Source: Arthrobacter sp. KBS0702
GTDB taxonomy: Bacteria > Actinomycetota > Actinomycetes > Actinomycetales > Micrococcaceae
DNA length: 64,000 nucleotides
Reading direction: 5' to 3'
Assembly (NCBI RefSeq): GCF_005937985.2
Contig: NZ_CP042172.1
Location: 930,001-994,000, forward strand
This document shows positions 35,560 to 45,884 of this stretch, piece by piece; the stretch's first letter is position 1, and each line of letters starts with the position of its first letter. The notes beneath the pieces are model-generated. The model was not told the DNA's origin. It saw only the letters and a program-made list of their open reading frames with translations, and ran no database searches. Position numbers and translations under genes: made by a program.

Positions 35560-35563
<4 letters not shown>
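34403..35563 (-). CDS. galK: Galactokinase
   Basis: A 386-residue GHMP kinase that phosphorylates galactose at C1 in the Leloir pathway. [20 protein letters not shown] near 30-49 is the galactokinase signature, PRGAGLSSSHAIE the ATP loop, and TGGGFGGCAIAL the third GHMP motif. Its ATG overlaps the galT stop, so the two are coupled in a galTK operon. Confidence 0.95.
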
Positions 35564-36738
<1,175 letters not shown>

Positions 36739-36808
36739 TCCATCATTCGATCAGACTTCGCGAGCTTCCGGCAAAGCCCCGCCGTGTGCGGGTGAAGACC
36801 CGGTTCGG

Positions 36809-36822
36809 TACCGTGGTGCCCA
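36809..36822 (+). promoter_or_regulatory. -10 element, leaderless aldose epimerase gene
   Basis: TACCGT at 36809-36814 is 7 nt before ATG 36822. Confidence 0.5.
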
Positions 36823-37775
36823 TGGACCGCAGCGCTTCCCCCGAATCCCCTTCCGACGCCTCCGCCCGCCGCTACGCGAGCGGCCGGCAGTACGAGCTGC
36901 GCCGGGGCGACGCCCTGGCCATCGTGACCGAACTGGCAGCCGGACTGCGGCTGTACAGCCGTGCCGGGGTCCAGCTGACGGAGAGCTACGGGGACGACCA
37001 GATTTCCCCGGGGGCCGCCGGAATCACCCTGGCACCGTGGGCGAACCGCGTCGAGGACGGACTCTGGTACCTCGACGGGAAGAAACAGCAGCTGGACATC
37101 ACCGAGGTGTCCCGCAATAACGCCAGCCACGGGCTGCTGCGCAACGCGTCCTACGAGCTCGTGGATGAAACGGAATTCTCGGTGACCCTGGAAGCGGCCG
37201 TTTTCCCGCAGCACGGCTACCCCTTCCTGCTCCGGCACCGGGTGCGCTACGAACTGGAGGGGGACCTGGGGCTCACGGTCCGGCAGACGCTGGTCAACGA
37301 CTCCCAGTCGCCGGCCCCGTTTGTGCTGGGCGCCCACCCGTACCTGCGGCTGGGAGAGGTCCCGAGCGAGGACCTTACCGTGACGGTCAGCGGCCGCACC
37401 CGGCTGGTGACGGACGACCGCCTGATCCCGCGCGGCACCGAGCCGGTGGGCGGCGACTTCGACCTCCGGTCCGGCCGAGAGATCGACGGCCTCGTGCTGG
37501 ATTGCGCCTACACCGACCTGGACTTCGACGGCGGCGTGGCCCGGAGCACGCTGCGCGCGCCAGACGGCCGCAGCGTGAGCCTCTGGCAGGACGAGCATTG
37601 CCGCTACGTCCATGTCTTTGTCACCGACACCTTCCCCGGCCGCACCAGGGCTGTGGCGCTCGAGCCGATGACGGGGCCGGCCAATGCCTTCAACAGCGGG
37701 GACGGCCTGGCCTGGCTGCCGGCGGGGGAGTCCTTCACCATGAGCTGGGGAATCACCGCCGCGCTCGAGGGCTAG
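36822..37775 (+). CDS. Aldose 1-epimerase (galactose mutarotase-like)
   Basis: A 317-residue beta-sandwich epimerase of the galM family. Motifs: LAPWANRVEDG, NNASHGLLRN with the conserved His, VLGAHPYLRLG with the second His, and ALEPMTGPANAFNSG with the general-base Glu. It interconverts alpha and beta hexoses, supplying alpha-galactose to GalK, encoded divergently. The start is placed at ATG 36822 by its -10; GTG codons at 36786 and 36816 lie upstream. Confidence 0.9.
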   Translation: MDRSASPESPSDASARRYASGRQYELRRGDALAIVTELAAGLRLYSRAGVQLTESYGDDQISPGAAGITLAPWANRVEDGLWYLDGKKQQLDITEVSRNNASHGLLRNASYELVDETEFSVTLEAAVFPQHGYPFLLRHRVRYELEGDLGLTVRQTLVNDSQSPAPFVLGAHPYLRLGEVPSEDLTVTVSGRTRLVTDDRLIPRGTEPVGGDFDLRSGREIDGLVLDCAYTDLDFDGGVARSTLRAPDGRSVSLWQDEHCRYVHVFVTDTFPGRTRAVALEPMTGPANAFNSGDGLAWLPAGESFTMSWGITAALEG

Positions 37776-37817
37776 CTGCGTTTGCCCTTCCCGTTTCACT
37801 TCGGCGGCGCACTGGGG

Positions 37818-37830
37818 AATTATGGGGCTA
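37818..37830 (+). promoter_or_regulatory. Possible -10, leaderless AI-2E family gene
   Basis: AATTAT at 37818-37823 is 6 nt before ATG 37830. It deviates from consensus at the first base. Confidence 0.35.
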
Positions 37831-39158
37831 TGACGCCAGCTGAGGACGCCACCCCCCGATCAGACTCCGAGCTCCCCGGGTATGCCGCCCCCGGGCTCTC
37901 CGCCCCCGCCGCGGACCCCGGACCGACGGCTGCCGGGACCGTGCCCGCACCCATGCCCCGCAGCGACCAGCCCCGCAGCGACCGGCAACTGGACGAGGAC
38001 ATCCCGTACGGGGTGCGGATCGCGGCGTCATGGGCGTGGAGGATCGGACTCATCCTGGTCGTCGCCGCTGCGCTCATCTGGCTGCTGAGCAAGATCACCT
38101 TCCTCATCATCCCCGTGATGGTCGCCGCGCTGCTGGCCGGGCTGCTCAGCCCGATCACGCGGTGGCTTCGCCGGCGCCGGGTGCCCAACGGCGCCGCCGT
38201 GGCACTGACCGTACTCGGCTTCATCGGGCTCATCGCGGGCGCCCTCGCCCTGGTCGGCCGCCAGCTCACCGCCGGCTTCGGCGAGCTCTGGAGCCAAGCG
38301 CTCACCGGCGTGGAGCAGGTCCAGACCTGGCTGGCCGAGGGCCCGCTGCACCTGACAGCAGCCCAGATCGACACCTACATCAAGGAAGGCACCGCGGCGC
38401 TGCAGAACAACAGCAGCAGCATCCTCAGCGGGGCGCTCACCTTCGGCAGCACCGCGGGGCACTTCGCCGCCGGGCTCCTGCTGGCGCTCTTCGTCCTGAT
38501 CTTCTTCCTGCTCGAGGGCGACCGGATCTGGGGCTTCCTGGTCCGGCTGATGCCGCGGAAGGCCCGCCGGGCCGTCGACGGCGCCGGCCGCCGCGGCTGG
38601 ACCTCGATGGTCAGCTACGCACGGATACAGATGTTCGTCGCGTTCGTGGACGCCGTCGGGATCGGCGTCGGTGCCGCGATCATCGGCGTCCCGCTGGCCC
38701 TGCCGCTCGGTGTACTGGTCTTCATCGGCTCGTTTATCCCGGTCGTCGGCGCGCTCGTGACCGGCGCCATCGCCGTGCTGCTGGCGCTCGTGGCCAACGG
38801 GCTGGTCAATGCGCTGGTGATGCTCGGCATCGTGCTGCTGGTCCAGCAACTCGAAAGCCACATCCTGCAGCCCCTGGTGATGGGCAAGGCCGTCTCGCTC
38901 CACCCGGTGGCCGTGATCCTGTCCGTGGCCGCCGGTTCCTACCTCGCCGGGATCCCAGGAGCCCTGTTCTCGGTCCCGATCCTCGCCGTAGCAAACTCGG
39001 CCGTTCGGTACATTGCGGGCAGAACGTGGGAACATGATGATGAGCTGGCTGCCGCGAGCCCCCAGGGATCCCCTGCACTCGCCGGCGCCGGCGAGGACCC
39101 GAGCTTCAGGGAGGTCCACCTCCCTGGCGCCGATGCCGGAACCCCCAAAGGAGACTAG
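37830..39158 (+). CDS. AI-2E family transporter
   Basis: A 442-residue membrane protein of the AI-2E (TqsA/YdiK/PerM) family with about eight hydrophobic segments, including an N-terminal pair near 70-110 and the cluster GVLVFIGSFIPVVGALVTG. A central LARLMPRKARRA-like loop and the motif QQLESHILQPLVMGKAVSLH are family marks. The first 60 residues are a soluble Pro/Asp-rich region. Substrate unknown; the family covers signal, ion and osmolyte export. ilvA begins 3 nt after its stop. Confidence 0.87.
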   Translation: MTPAEDATPRSDSELPGYAAPGLSAPAADPGPTAAGTVPAPMPRSDQPRSDRQLDEDIPYGVRIAASWAWRIGLILVVAAALIWLLSKITFLIIPVMVAALLAGLLSPITRWLRRRRVPNGAAVALTVLGFIGLIAGALALVGRQLTAGFGELWSQALTGVEQVQTWLAEGPLHLTAAQIDTYIKEGTAALQNNSSSILSGALTFGSTAGHFAAGLLLALFVLIFFLLEGDRIWGFLVRLMPRKARRAVDGAGRRGWTSMVSYARIQMFVAFVDAVGIGVGAAIIGVPLALPLGVLVFIGSFIPVVGALVTGAIAVLLALVANGLVNALVMLGIVLLVQQLESHILQPLVMGKAVSLHPVAVILSVAAGSYLAGIPGALFSVPILAVANSAVRYIAGRTWEHDDELAAASPQGSPALAGAGEDPSFREVHLPGADAGTPKGD

Positions 39159-39161
39159 TTC

Positions 39162-40400
39162 GTGAATACCCTCGAGAGCCTGCCCGTCACGCTGGACGAT
39201 GTCCTGGAGGCGCAGAAGCTGCTCGACGGGATTATTACGCGGACCCCGGTGGAGTCTTCCCGGGCCCTCGGCAGCATCGCCGGCGGCGAGGTCTACTTCA
39301 AATGCGAGAACCTGCAGCGCGCCGGTTCCTTCAAGGTGCGCGGCGCTTACGTCCGGATGGCCAAGCTCTCCGTCGAGGAGAAAAAGCGCGGCGTCGTGGC
39401 GGCGTCGGCCGGCAACCATGCCCAAGGCGTCGCCGTCGCGGCGAAGGCCCTCGGCATCAAGGCCCGCATCTATATGCCGCTGGGGGTCGCCCTGCCCAAG
39501 CTGGCCGCGACCCGCAGCCACGGCGCCGAGGTGGTGCTGCACGGCCACAACGTTGATGAGGCGCTCGCCGAGGCCAAGCGCTACGCCGACGAAACGGGCG
39601 CCGTGTTTGTCCACCCCTTCGACGACGTCGACGTCGTCGCCGGCCAGGGGACCGTCGGCCTGGAAATCCTCGAACAGATCCCCAACGTGGACACCATCCT
39701 GATGGGCGTCGGCGGCGGCGGGCTGCTGGCCGGCGTCGCCGTCGCGGTCAAAGCCCGGGCCAAGGAACTCGGCCGGAACATCCGGATCATCGGCGTGCAG
39801 GCCGAAAACGCCGCCGCCTACCCGCCCTCGCTGGCCGCGGACGCGCTCGTGCCGCTCAAGCGCGTCTCCACGATGGCCGACGGCATCGCCGTGGGCCGGC
39901 CGGGGCAGCTGCCGTTCAGCATCATCCGCGAGCTCGTGGACGACGTCGTTACGGTCAGCGAGGACGCACTGGCCCGCGCGCTGATCTTCCTGCTCGAGCG
40001 GGCCAAGATGGTGGTCGAACCGGCCGGCGCCGTGGGCGTGGCCGCCCTGATGGAGGGCAAGATCGAGAACCCCGGAACCACCGCCGTGGTCCTCTCCGGC
40101 GGCAACATCGACCCCATGCTGATGCTCAAGGTCATCCAGCGCGGCCTCTCCGCCGCCGGCCGCTACATGACCGTGCGGATGATGCTTGATGACCGCCCGG
40201 GCTCGCTGGCAACGATCGCCCGGATCATCGCCGAAAACGATGCCAACGTCACCGGTCTGGACCACACCCGGGTGGGCGGTTCGATCAGCATGGGCGACGT
40301 GTCCATCACGGTCAACCTCGAAACCAAGGGCCACGAGCACTGCGAACAGGTCCTGGGCGCGCTCCGAGCCGAGGGTTTCCAGCCGATCGTGGTGCACTAG
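39162..40400 (+). CDS. ilvA: Threonine ammonia-lyase with C-terminal ACT domain
   Basis: A 412-residue PLP enzyme producing 2-oxobutanoate from threonine, the entry to isoleucine synthesis. The PLP lysine is in RAGSFKVRGAYVRM (about residue 58), GVGGGGLLAGVA binds the phosphate, and about 330-410 is one ACT domain (DRPGSLATIARIIAENDANV), the length of the short catabolic or biosynthetic form. AAGGAG precedes the GTG by about 8 nt. It is likely co-transcribed with the AI-2E gene. Confidence 0.93.
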   Translation: MNTLESLPVTLDDVLEAQKLLDGIITRTPVESSRALGSIAGGEVYFKCENLQRAGSFKVRGAYVRMAKLSVEEKKRGVVAASAGNHAQGVAVAAKALGIKARIYMPLGVALPKLAATRSHGAEVVLHGHNVDEALAEAKRYADETGAVFVHPFDDVDVVAGQGTVGLEILEQIPNVDTILMGVGGGGLLAGVAVAVKARAKELGRNIRIIGVQAENAAAYPPSLAADALVPLKRVSTMADGIAVGRPGQLPFSIIRELVDDVVTVSEDALARALIFLLERAKMVVEPAGAVGVAALMEGKIENPGTTAVVLSGGNIDPMLMLKVIQRGLSAAGRYMTVRMMLDDRPGSLATIARIIAENDANVTGLDHTRVGGSISMGDVSITVNLETKGHEHCEQVLGALRAEGFQPIVVH

Positions 40401-40409
40401 GCGGTCGCG

Positions 40410-41009
40410 GTGCTCGACGCGTCCAAGGGGGAGCGGCGCGGTGACACCCCCGCCGTCCGAGCCCGCCGGGGACTTCAGGTGGTGGGTTCGTTCGTGCTGC
40501 TGCTCTACGCGATCGAGTTCCTCAACGCCCTGATGCTGCACTCACTCAACAGAACCTTCGGGCTGCGCCCCCGCACTCCGGACGGGCTGCTGGACATCCT
40601 CACGTTTCCGCTGCTGCACGCCAACCTCGCCCACCTGCTCTCGAACACGCTTCCGCTGATCATCTTCGGGTTCCTGGTTTTCCTGTCCGGAGCGCGGGTC
40701 TTTGCCACCGCCCTCGCCTCGAGCTGGCTGGGATCGGGCGTGGTGGTGTGGCTGATCGGCGGCTACAACATCACGGTGGGCGCGTCCGGGCTGGTCTTCG
40801 GGCTCTTCGCGTTCCTGCTGGTGCGCGGCTTCTTCAACCGCCACTGGGGGCAAATCCTGCTCTCCGTATTGCTCTTTTTGGCCTACGGCGGGATTCTTTT
40901 CGGGGTGCTGCCCACCGTGGCGGGTTATGTTTCCTGGCAGGCGCACCTGGGCGGGGCCGTCGGCGGAGTGGTGGCGGCGCTGCTGCTGAGCCAGCGCCGG
41001 CCGGCTTAA
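40410..41009 (+). CDS. Rhomboid family intramembrane serine protease
   Basis: A 199-residue protease with about six membrane helices. The catalytic dyad is Ser126 in VGASGLVFGL and His179 in WQAHLGGAVGG; HANLAHLLSN supplies the oxyanion-hole His/Asn. This matches the minimal bacterial six-helix core. The GTG at 40410 is 9 nt after ilvA and has no strong ribosome binding site. Convergent with greA across a shared terminator. Substrates unknown. Confidence 0.9.
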   Translation: MLDASKGERRGDTPAVRARRGLQVVGSFVLLLYAIEFLNALMLHSLNRTFGLRPRTPDGLLDILTFPLLHANLAHLLSNTLPLIIFGFLVFLSGARVFATALASSWLGSGVVVWLIGGYNITVGASGLVFGLFAFLLVRGFFNRHWGQILLSVLLFLAYGGILFGVLPTVAGYVSWQAHLGGAVGGVVAALLLSQRRPA

Positions 41010-41012
41010 ACA

Positions 41013-41050
41013 TCGACGCCGGCCCTCCCGCAGGGGGAGGGCCGGCGTCG
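41013..41050. terminator. Bidirectional terminator between the rhomboid gene and greA
   Basis: CGACGCCGGCCCTCCC pairs with GGGAGGGCCGGCGTCG around a 4-6 nt loop. Confidence 0.85.
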
Positions 41051-41063
41051 GGAGCTGGTGCGA

Positions 41064-41558
41064 CTAGCCGACGTACGGCTTGGCGGAGATGATCTCCACC
41101 GTGATGTCCTTGCCGTTCGGGGCGGTGTAGCTGAGCTTGTCGCCCTCCTTGTGGCCGACGATGGCCGAACCCAGCGGGGACTTCTCGCTGAAGACGTCCA
41201 GCTCGGAGTCACCGGCGATTTCGCGGGAGCCGAGCAGGAATGTCTCTTCGTCCCCGGCGATCTTCGCGACCACGATCATGCCGGCCTCAACGATGCCGTC
41301 GTCGGCCGCGGCTTCACCAACGTGCGCGTCGCGCAGCAGCACGGTGAGCTGGCGGATGCGCGCCTCGATCTTGCCCTGCTCTTCCTTGGCTGCGTGGTAG
41401 CCGCCGTTCTCCTTGAGGTCGCCTTCCTGGCGGGCAGCTTCGATCTTCTGAACGATGTCTGCACGGCCGGCGCCGGAGAGGTGGTCCAGCTCTGCCTTCA
41501 GGCGGTCAAAAGCTTCCTGGGTGAGCCAAGCTGCAGTTGCGCTGTTGGTGGTCGACAC
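41064..41558 (-). CDS. greA: Transcription elongation factor GreA
   Basis: A 164-residue RNA polymerase secondary-channel factor that rescues backtracked complexes by stimulating transcript cleavage. The N-terminal coiled coil (LTQEAFDRLKAELDHL through VQKIEAARQEGDLKENGGYHAAKEEQ, given as two pieces) carries the acidic tip DLKENGGY, and the C-terminal FKBP-like domain has SPLGSAIVGHKEGD. GTG 41558 has AAGGAG 7 nt upstream; the frame is open to 41594 without a site. Confidence 0.95.
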   Translation of the reverse strand: MSTTNSATAAWLTQEAFDRLKAELDHLSGAGRADIVQKIEAARQEGDLKENGGYHAAKEEQGKIEARIRQLTVLLRDAHVGEAAADDGIVEAGMIVVAKIAGDEETFLLGSREIAGDSELDVFSEKSPLGSAIVGHKEGDKLSYTAPNGKDITVEIISAKPYVG

Positions 41559-41661
41559 GGACTTCTCCTTTTGATGGTCAAACAAGCTGGTCAAACAAGC
41601 AAAGACCCCGCCACGGTGGCCACTTATGGATCTCAGTAACCAGCTCAGCGGGGCAGGGGTA

Positions 41662-41697
41662 TTGATCCATTGTAGTCAATGCTGTGGATAAACCCAA
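41662..41697 (-). promoter_or_regulatory. greA promoter
   Basis: Minus-strand -35 TTGGGT (41697-41692) and -10 TACAAT (41674-41669) are 17 bp apart, giving a leader of about 100 nt. Confidence 0.7.
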
Positions 41698-41771
41698 GAA
41701 CCGCTGCGGTGCAGGTCACACCGTGTTACGGCGGCCGCCCTTTTTGACCGCGGGTTAACGGCCGGGCGGCG

Positions 41772-42230
41772 CTACTTGGCGGCGTCCGGGATCCAGCAGT
41801 TGTCCACGACGGCTGACACGGCCTGCGATTCGGTGTGCAACCTCACCCGGTGCACCGTGGTGCGGCCGCCGTCGGTGCCCGCATCGGCGGCGTTGGGACC
41901 GACGTCGAGGACCTTCCAGCCGACCACGGCGAACTTCGAGTCGAGGGCCTTGACCGCGCACTTGGCCGCAGTCCCCGGATTCTTGGTGACCTGGAAATCA
42001 ATCTCGGCCAGGGTGGCGTCGGGGGTGCTGTAGCCGATGTCCTTGAAACCGACGGACTCGGTGGCCGCCGACGTCGAGATCCAGGCCATAACGCCGATCC
42101 CGGCGGCCAGGGCAACGATCAGGAGGTTCCGCTTTGCCTTGCCGCCCAGGGCACGCTTTTGGCCGCCGTAACGATTGGCTAGGCTGGTAGGTGCCGGCGC
42201 GGGCGCGGCAGGCTGCTCCTCAGAAGTCAC
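41772..42230 (-). CDS. DUF4307 membrane protein
   Basis: A 152-residue protein with a single membrane helix at about 38-55 (LLIVALAAGIGVMAWIS) after a short cytoplasmic Pro/Ala segment. The rest is an extracytoplasmic DUF4307 domain (GFKDIGYSTPDATLAEIDFQ, WKVLDVGP, VDNCWIPD). Function unknown. It is usually found next to mca and greA in actinobacteria, as here, and is divergent from mca. Confidence 0.82.
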   Translation of the reverse strand: MTSEEQPAAPAPAPTSLANRYGGQKRALGGKAKRNLLIVALAAGIGVMAWISTSAATESVGFKDIGYSTPDATLAEIDFQVTKNPGTAAKCAVKALDSKFAVVGWKVLDVGPNAADAGTDGGRTTVHRVRLHTESQAVSAVVDNCWIPDAAK

Positions 42231-42242
42231 CAGTCCAGTTTA
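42230..42242 (-). promoter_or_regulatory. -10 element, leaderless DUF4307 gene
   Basis: Minus-strand TAAACT at 42242-42237 is 6 nt before the GTG. Confidence 0.55.
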
Positions 42243-42361
42243 GTGTGGATCGGGCCGGGGAAAATCCGCACCCATGTTCCGCCCCGGCACCCGGTCCAGC
42301 ACCGAATCCGCACTAGAAATCCGCAGTAGATATCCGCAGTAGAAAGAGGAGCCGTCCGACG

Positions 42362-43267
42362 ATGACAGCGTCCCCCAGTCAGCCGGCCCCGCTCAGGCTG
42401 CTAGCCGTCCATGCGCACCCCGACGACGAGTCCAGCAAGGGTGCGGCGACGATGGCCATGTACGCCGCCTCCGGCGTCGAGGTGATGGTGGCCACCTGCA
42501 CCGACGGTTCCCGCGGAGACATCCAGAACCCGGCGATGGAGAGTGCTCCGCACCCCAAGCGGGACATGGCCGGCGCCCGCCGGTTGGAGATGGCGAACGC
42601 GGCCAGGGTTCTCGGGATCCGCCAGCGCTGGATTGGCTTCGTCGACTCGGGCCTGCCGGAGGGAGACCCGCTCCCGCCGCTCCCGGTCGGTTCCTTCGCG
42701 ACGCTGCCGCTGGAGCGGGCAGCGGCGCCGCTGGTCCGGCTGGTCCGTGAGTTCAAGCCGCAGGTCATCCTCAGCTATGACGAGAACGGCGGCTATCCCC
42801 ACCCGGATCACATCATGGCGCACCGCGTCGCCGTTGAGGCCTTCGAGGCCGCCGGCGACCCGGCGAGGTACCCGGGCACGGGGGAGGCCTGGGCCCCGGC
42901 CAAGCTCTACTACGATCGCGCCTTCAGCCCGGAACGCTTCCGCGCCCTGCACTACGCCCTGGAGGAGGCCGGGCTGCAGTCGCCCTACGCCGAACGGCTC
43001 GCCGCGTGGCTGGAGGCCGACGCGGAGGGCCACACCCCGCCGGCACCCACCCATCCCACTACCACGCAGATCGAGTGCGGGGACTACTTCGAGGCCCGCG
43101 ATGACGCCCTGCGCTCGCACCGGACCCAGATCGACCCGGAAGGCTTCTTCTTCGCCGTATCGCCGGAGATGCAGCGGCAGACCTGGCCGTGGGAGGACTA
43201 CTCGCTGATCCAGTCCCGGGTCCCCACCGAGGTGCCCGAAACGGACTTCTTCGCCGGGCTAAGATAG
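42362..43267 (+). CDS. mca: Mycothiol S-conjugate amidase
   Basis: A 301-residue zinc amidase of the PIG-L family that cleaves mycothiol S-conjugates so the mercapturic acid can be exported. AVHAHPDDESSKGAAT near 15-30 gives the metal ligands, and SYDENGGYPHPDHIMAHRVA the third His. The C-terminal extension (DPEGFFFAVSPEMQRQTWPW) is typical of Mca rather than MshB. GAGGAG lies before the ATG. It marks the lineage as mycothiol-using. Confidence 0.92.
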   Translation: MTASPSQPAPLRLLAVHAHPDDESSKGAATMAMYAASGVEVMVATCTDGSRGDIQNPAMESAPHPKRDMAGARRLEMANAARVLGIRQRWIGFVDSGLPEGDPLPPLPVGSFATLPLERAAAPLVRLVREFKPQVILSYDENGGYPHPDHIMAHRVAVEAFEAAGDPARYPGTGEAWAPAKLYYDRAFSPERFRALHYALEEAGLQSPYAERLAAWLEADAEGHTPPAPTHPTTTQIECGDYFEARDDALRSHRTQIDPEGFFFAVSPEMQRQTWPWEDYSLIQSRVPTEVPETDFFAGLR

Positions 43268-43348
43268 ATCCAGCAGGGACTTCTATGCCGCGTAGAAATG
43301 CGGCAGGCAAAGTTCCGCAAAAGACGCTCCCCACAGAAGGTTTCCACC

Positions 43349-43723
43349 GTGCATTCCTTGCTCACCGCCCTGGCGACATCCCCGTCGCCCGCACCGTCGC
43401 CGTCGTTGCGCCCCGGGCTCGACCAGGACCAGGTCACCCCGGGCCTGCTGGGCTTCCTGCTGACCGCGTTCATTGTTGTGCTCACGGCACTGCTGATTGT
43501 GGACATGGTGCGCAGGATCCGCCGGGTCCGGTACCGCGCGCAGGTGGAGGAAGAACGTGCGGGGGCGGACGAGTATGCGCAGTTTGAGGCGGCCCAGCAC
43601 GGTGCCGGCGGCGACTCCGGCCGGCCCGGAGACGGCGGCCGGACCGGCGGGGACCGGCCCGGCACCGACGGCGCGGACACCCGGCCGGAAGCCAACGGTG
43701 ACGCCGGACCCGGGACCCGCTGA
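43349..43723 (+). CDS. Small single-pass membrane protein, hypothetical
   Basis: A 124-residue protein: a short Ser/Pro-rich N-terminus, one hydrophobic helix at about 31-53, a basic RRIRRVRYR stretch and a Gly/Asp-rich low-complexity tail. No family recognised. GTG 43349 has GAAGG 8 nt upstream. Its end overlaps the DUF255 gene by 26 nt, so the two are probably translated together. Confidence 0.65.
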   Translation: MHSLLTALATSPSPAPSPSLRPGLDQDQVTPGLLGFLLTAFIVVLTALLIVDMVRRIRRVRYRAQVEEERAGADEYAQFEAAQHGAGGDSGRPGDGGRTGGDRPGTDGADTRPEANGDAGPGTR

Positions 43724-45884
43724 GCGCGGCTCCTCCGAAGCCTGGCCCGGGGCGTCCAACGCCCTGGGCGGGGAACCCTCTGCCTACCTGCGCCAGCACG
43801 CCGGCAACCCCGTGCACTGGCGCCCCTTCGGCGACGAAGCCTTCGCCTTCGCCGCGGCCCGCGATGTCCCGGTGTTCCTCTCGATCGGCTACGCGGCGTG
43901 CCACTGGTGCCACGTCATGGCCCACGAGTCCTTCGAAGACCAGGACACCGCCGACTTCCTGAACGCCAACTTCGTCGCCGTGAAGGTGGACCGGGAAGAG
44001 CGTCCGGACGTCGACGCCGTCTACATGGCCGCCACGCAGGCCATCAGCGGCGAGGGCGGCTGGCCGATGTCCGTCTTCCTGCTGCCGGACGGCCGGGCCT
44101 TCCACGCCGGGACCTACTATCCGCCCCGGCCAATGCCCGGCCGGCCGTCCTTCCGCCAGGTGCTCGGCGCGGTCCGCGAAGCCTGGCTGGAACGCCGCAG
44201 CGCCGTCGAAGCGAACGCCGACGCGCTGGCACGCGGCATCGCGGCCGCGCAGGACGGCACAGCCGTCCGGCTGGACGCGCCGGCGCCGGACCTGGACCCG
44301 GAGCTGCTCTCCGAAGCGGTACGTGCCCTCGCCCGCTCAGAAGACGCGGCGGGCGGCTTTGGCGCGGCGCCGAAGTTTCCGCCGTCGGCCGTCCTGGAGT
44401 TCCTGATCCGCCACGCCGCAGTGCCGTCCGCGTCGGCTGAGGCGGCCCGGGACCTGGCCGGGCGCACGCTCGCCGCGATGGCGCGCTCGGCCCTCTTCGA
44501 CCAGCTCGACGGCGGCTTCGCCCGCTACTCCGTGACGCGGGACTGGTCCGTGCCGCACTTTGAGAAAATGCTCTACGACAATGCCCAGCTGCTGCGGGTC
44601 TACGTCCACTGGATCCGCCTCGGCGGCACCGCCGGGTACCCGGCCGGGGATGCCGCCGCCGTCGCCGGCAGCACCGCGGACTGGATGCTAGCCTCGCTGG
44701 GGCTCGGCGGAACCGAGGGGCAGGACGGAACGGCCCCCGCGGCGCTGGCTTCATCGCTCGACGCGGACACCGTGGTGGACGGGGTGCATGCCGAGGGCGC
44801 CAGCTACCTTTGGACCCCAGCCGAACTGGCCGCCCTGCTGGGGCCGGCGGACGGTGCCGCGGTGGCGCGCCTGATGCACGTGCACCCCACGGCTACCGTC
44901 TCCGAGGCCGGGTCGCCGCTGCATCCTGGCCGGGCCCTGGACGGTCCGGACACCGGGTTGTGGCAGCGGGTGCGGCCCGTGCTGCGCGGAGCCCGCGCGG
45001 CGCGGCCGCAGCCGGCCCGGGACGACAAGGTGGTGGCCGGCTGGAACGGGCTGGCCGTCGCGGCCCTGGCCGAAGCCGGCGCCGTGCTGGACCGGCCCGA
45101 ACTCGTGGACGCGGCGGAACGGATAGCCGGCTACCTTGAACGGGTGCACTGGACCCCCGGCCAGGGGGCGGAACCGGGCAGGCTGGTCCGGGTCTCCCAT
45201 GACGGGACGGCCCGCGGCATCGGCGGCCTGCTGGAGGACTACGCCTTCTGCGCCGAGGGCCTGTTCGCGCTCTACGCCGTCACCGGGCGGACCCGCTGGT
45301 ACGACCTCGCCGAAGCCCTCGTGGCAGCCGCCGGCTCCCGGTTCGCCGCCGATGGAATGCTGCGTGACACGGCCGGCGAATCACCGCAGGTCTTCAACGC
45401 CCAGGGCCGCCGAGCGGGAATGGATCCGTTCGACAACGCCACCCCCAGCGGTGCGGCCGCGTTTGCCGGGGTCCTGCTGACCGCGTCCGCCCTCACCGGA
45501 TCTGCGGAACACCGAGCCATGGCGGGGAACATCCTGTCCCTGCTGCCGCCTCTTGCCGCCCGTGCTCCCCGCGTGGCCGGCTGGCTGCTGGCCGCGGCGC
45601 AGGCCGCACTGGCGGGCCCGCTGGAGGCCGCCGTCGTCGGGCCCGACACGCCGCAGCGGACGGCGCTGCACCGGACACTGCTGCAATCGCCGAGCCCGGG
45701 ACTGGTGATCGCGCTGCAGGACCCGTCGGGGGAGTCCGACGACGGCCGGGTCCCCTTGCTGCGCGGCAGGGAGGCCGCGCCGGACGGGGCAGCGCAGGCC
45801 TACCTGTGCCGCGGCATGGTCTGCCAGCTGCCGGCGCGTTCTGTCGAGGCGCTCCGGGAACAACTGGCTAGCATGGCTGGATGA
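43698..45884 (+). CDS. DUF255 thioredoxin-like / glycoside-hydrolase-fold protein (YyaL, SSP411 type)
   Basis: A 728-residue protein. After about 20 residues comes the DUF255 thioredoxin-like domain (YLRQHAGNPVHW, then ACHWCHVMAHESFED with the CxxC) and KVDREERPDVDAVYM. From about residue 200 it has an alpha/alpha-barrel region (FDQLDGGFARYSVTRDW, FEKMLYDNAQLLRVY, DDKVVAGWNGLAVAAL). The family's biochemical role is unsettled. GTG 43698 is the most economical start, giving residues just ahead of the conserved domain. Confidence 0.85.
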   Translation: MTPDPGPAERGSSEAWPGASNALGGEPSAYLRQHAGNPVHWRPFGDEAFAFAAARDVPVFLSIGYAACHWCHVMAHESFEDQDTADFLNANFVAVKVDREERPDVDAVYMAATQAISGEGGWPMSVFLLPDGRAFHAGTYYPPRPMPGRPSFRQVLGAVREAWLERRSAVEANADALARGIAAAQDGTAVRLDAPAPDLDPELLSEAVRALARSEDAAGGFGAAPKFPPSAVLEFLIRHAAVPSASAEAARDLAGRTLAAMARSALFDQLDGGFARYSVTRDWSVPHFEKMLYDNAQLLRVYVHWIRLGGTAGYPAGDAAAVAGSTADWMLASLGLGGTEGQDGTAPAALASSLDADTVVDGVHAEGASYLWTPAELAALLGPADGAAVARLMHVHPTATVSEAGSPLHPGRALDGPDTGLWQRVRPVLRGARAARPQPARDDKVVAGWNGLAVAALAEAGAVLDRPELVDAAERIAGYLERVHWTPGQGAEPGRLVRVSHDGTARGIGGLLEDYAFCAEGLFALYAVTGRTRWYDLAEALVAAAGSRFAADGMLRDTAGESPQVFNAQGRRAGMDPFDNATPSGAAAFAGVLLTASALTGSAEHRAMAGNILSLLPPLAARAPRVAGWLLAAAQAALAGPLEAAVVGPDTPQRTALHRTLLQSPSPGLVIALQDPSGESDDGRVPLLRGREAAPDGAAQAYLCRGMVCQLPARSVEALREQLASMAG
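45869..45881 (+). promoter_or_regulatory. -10 element, leaderless HAD gene
   Basis: TAGCAT at 45869-45874, inside the end of the DUF255 gene, is 6 nt before ATG 45881. Confidence 0.45.
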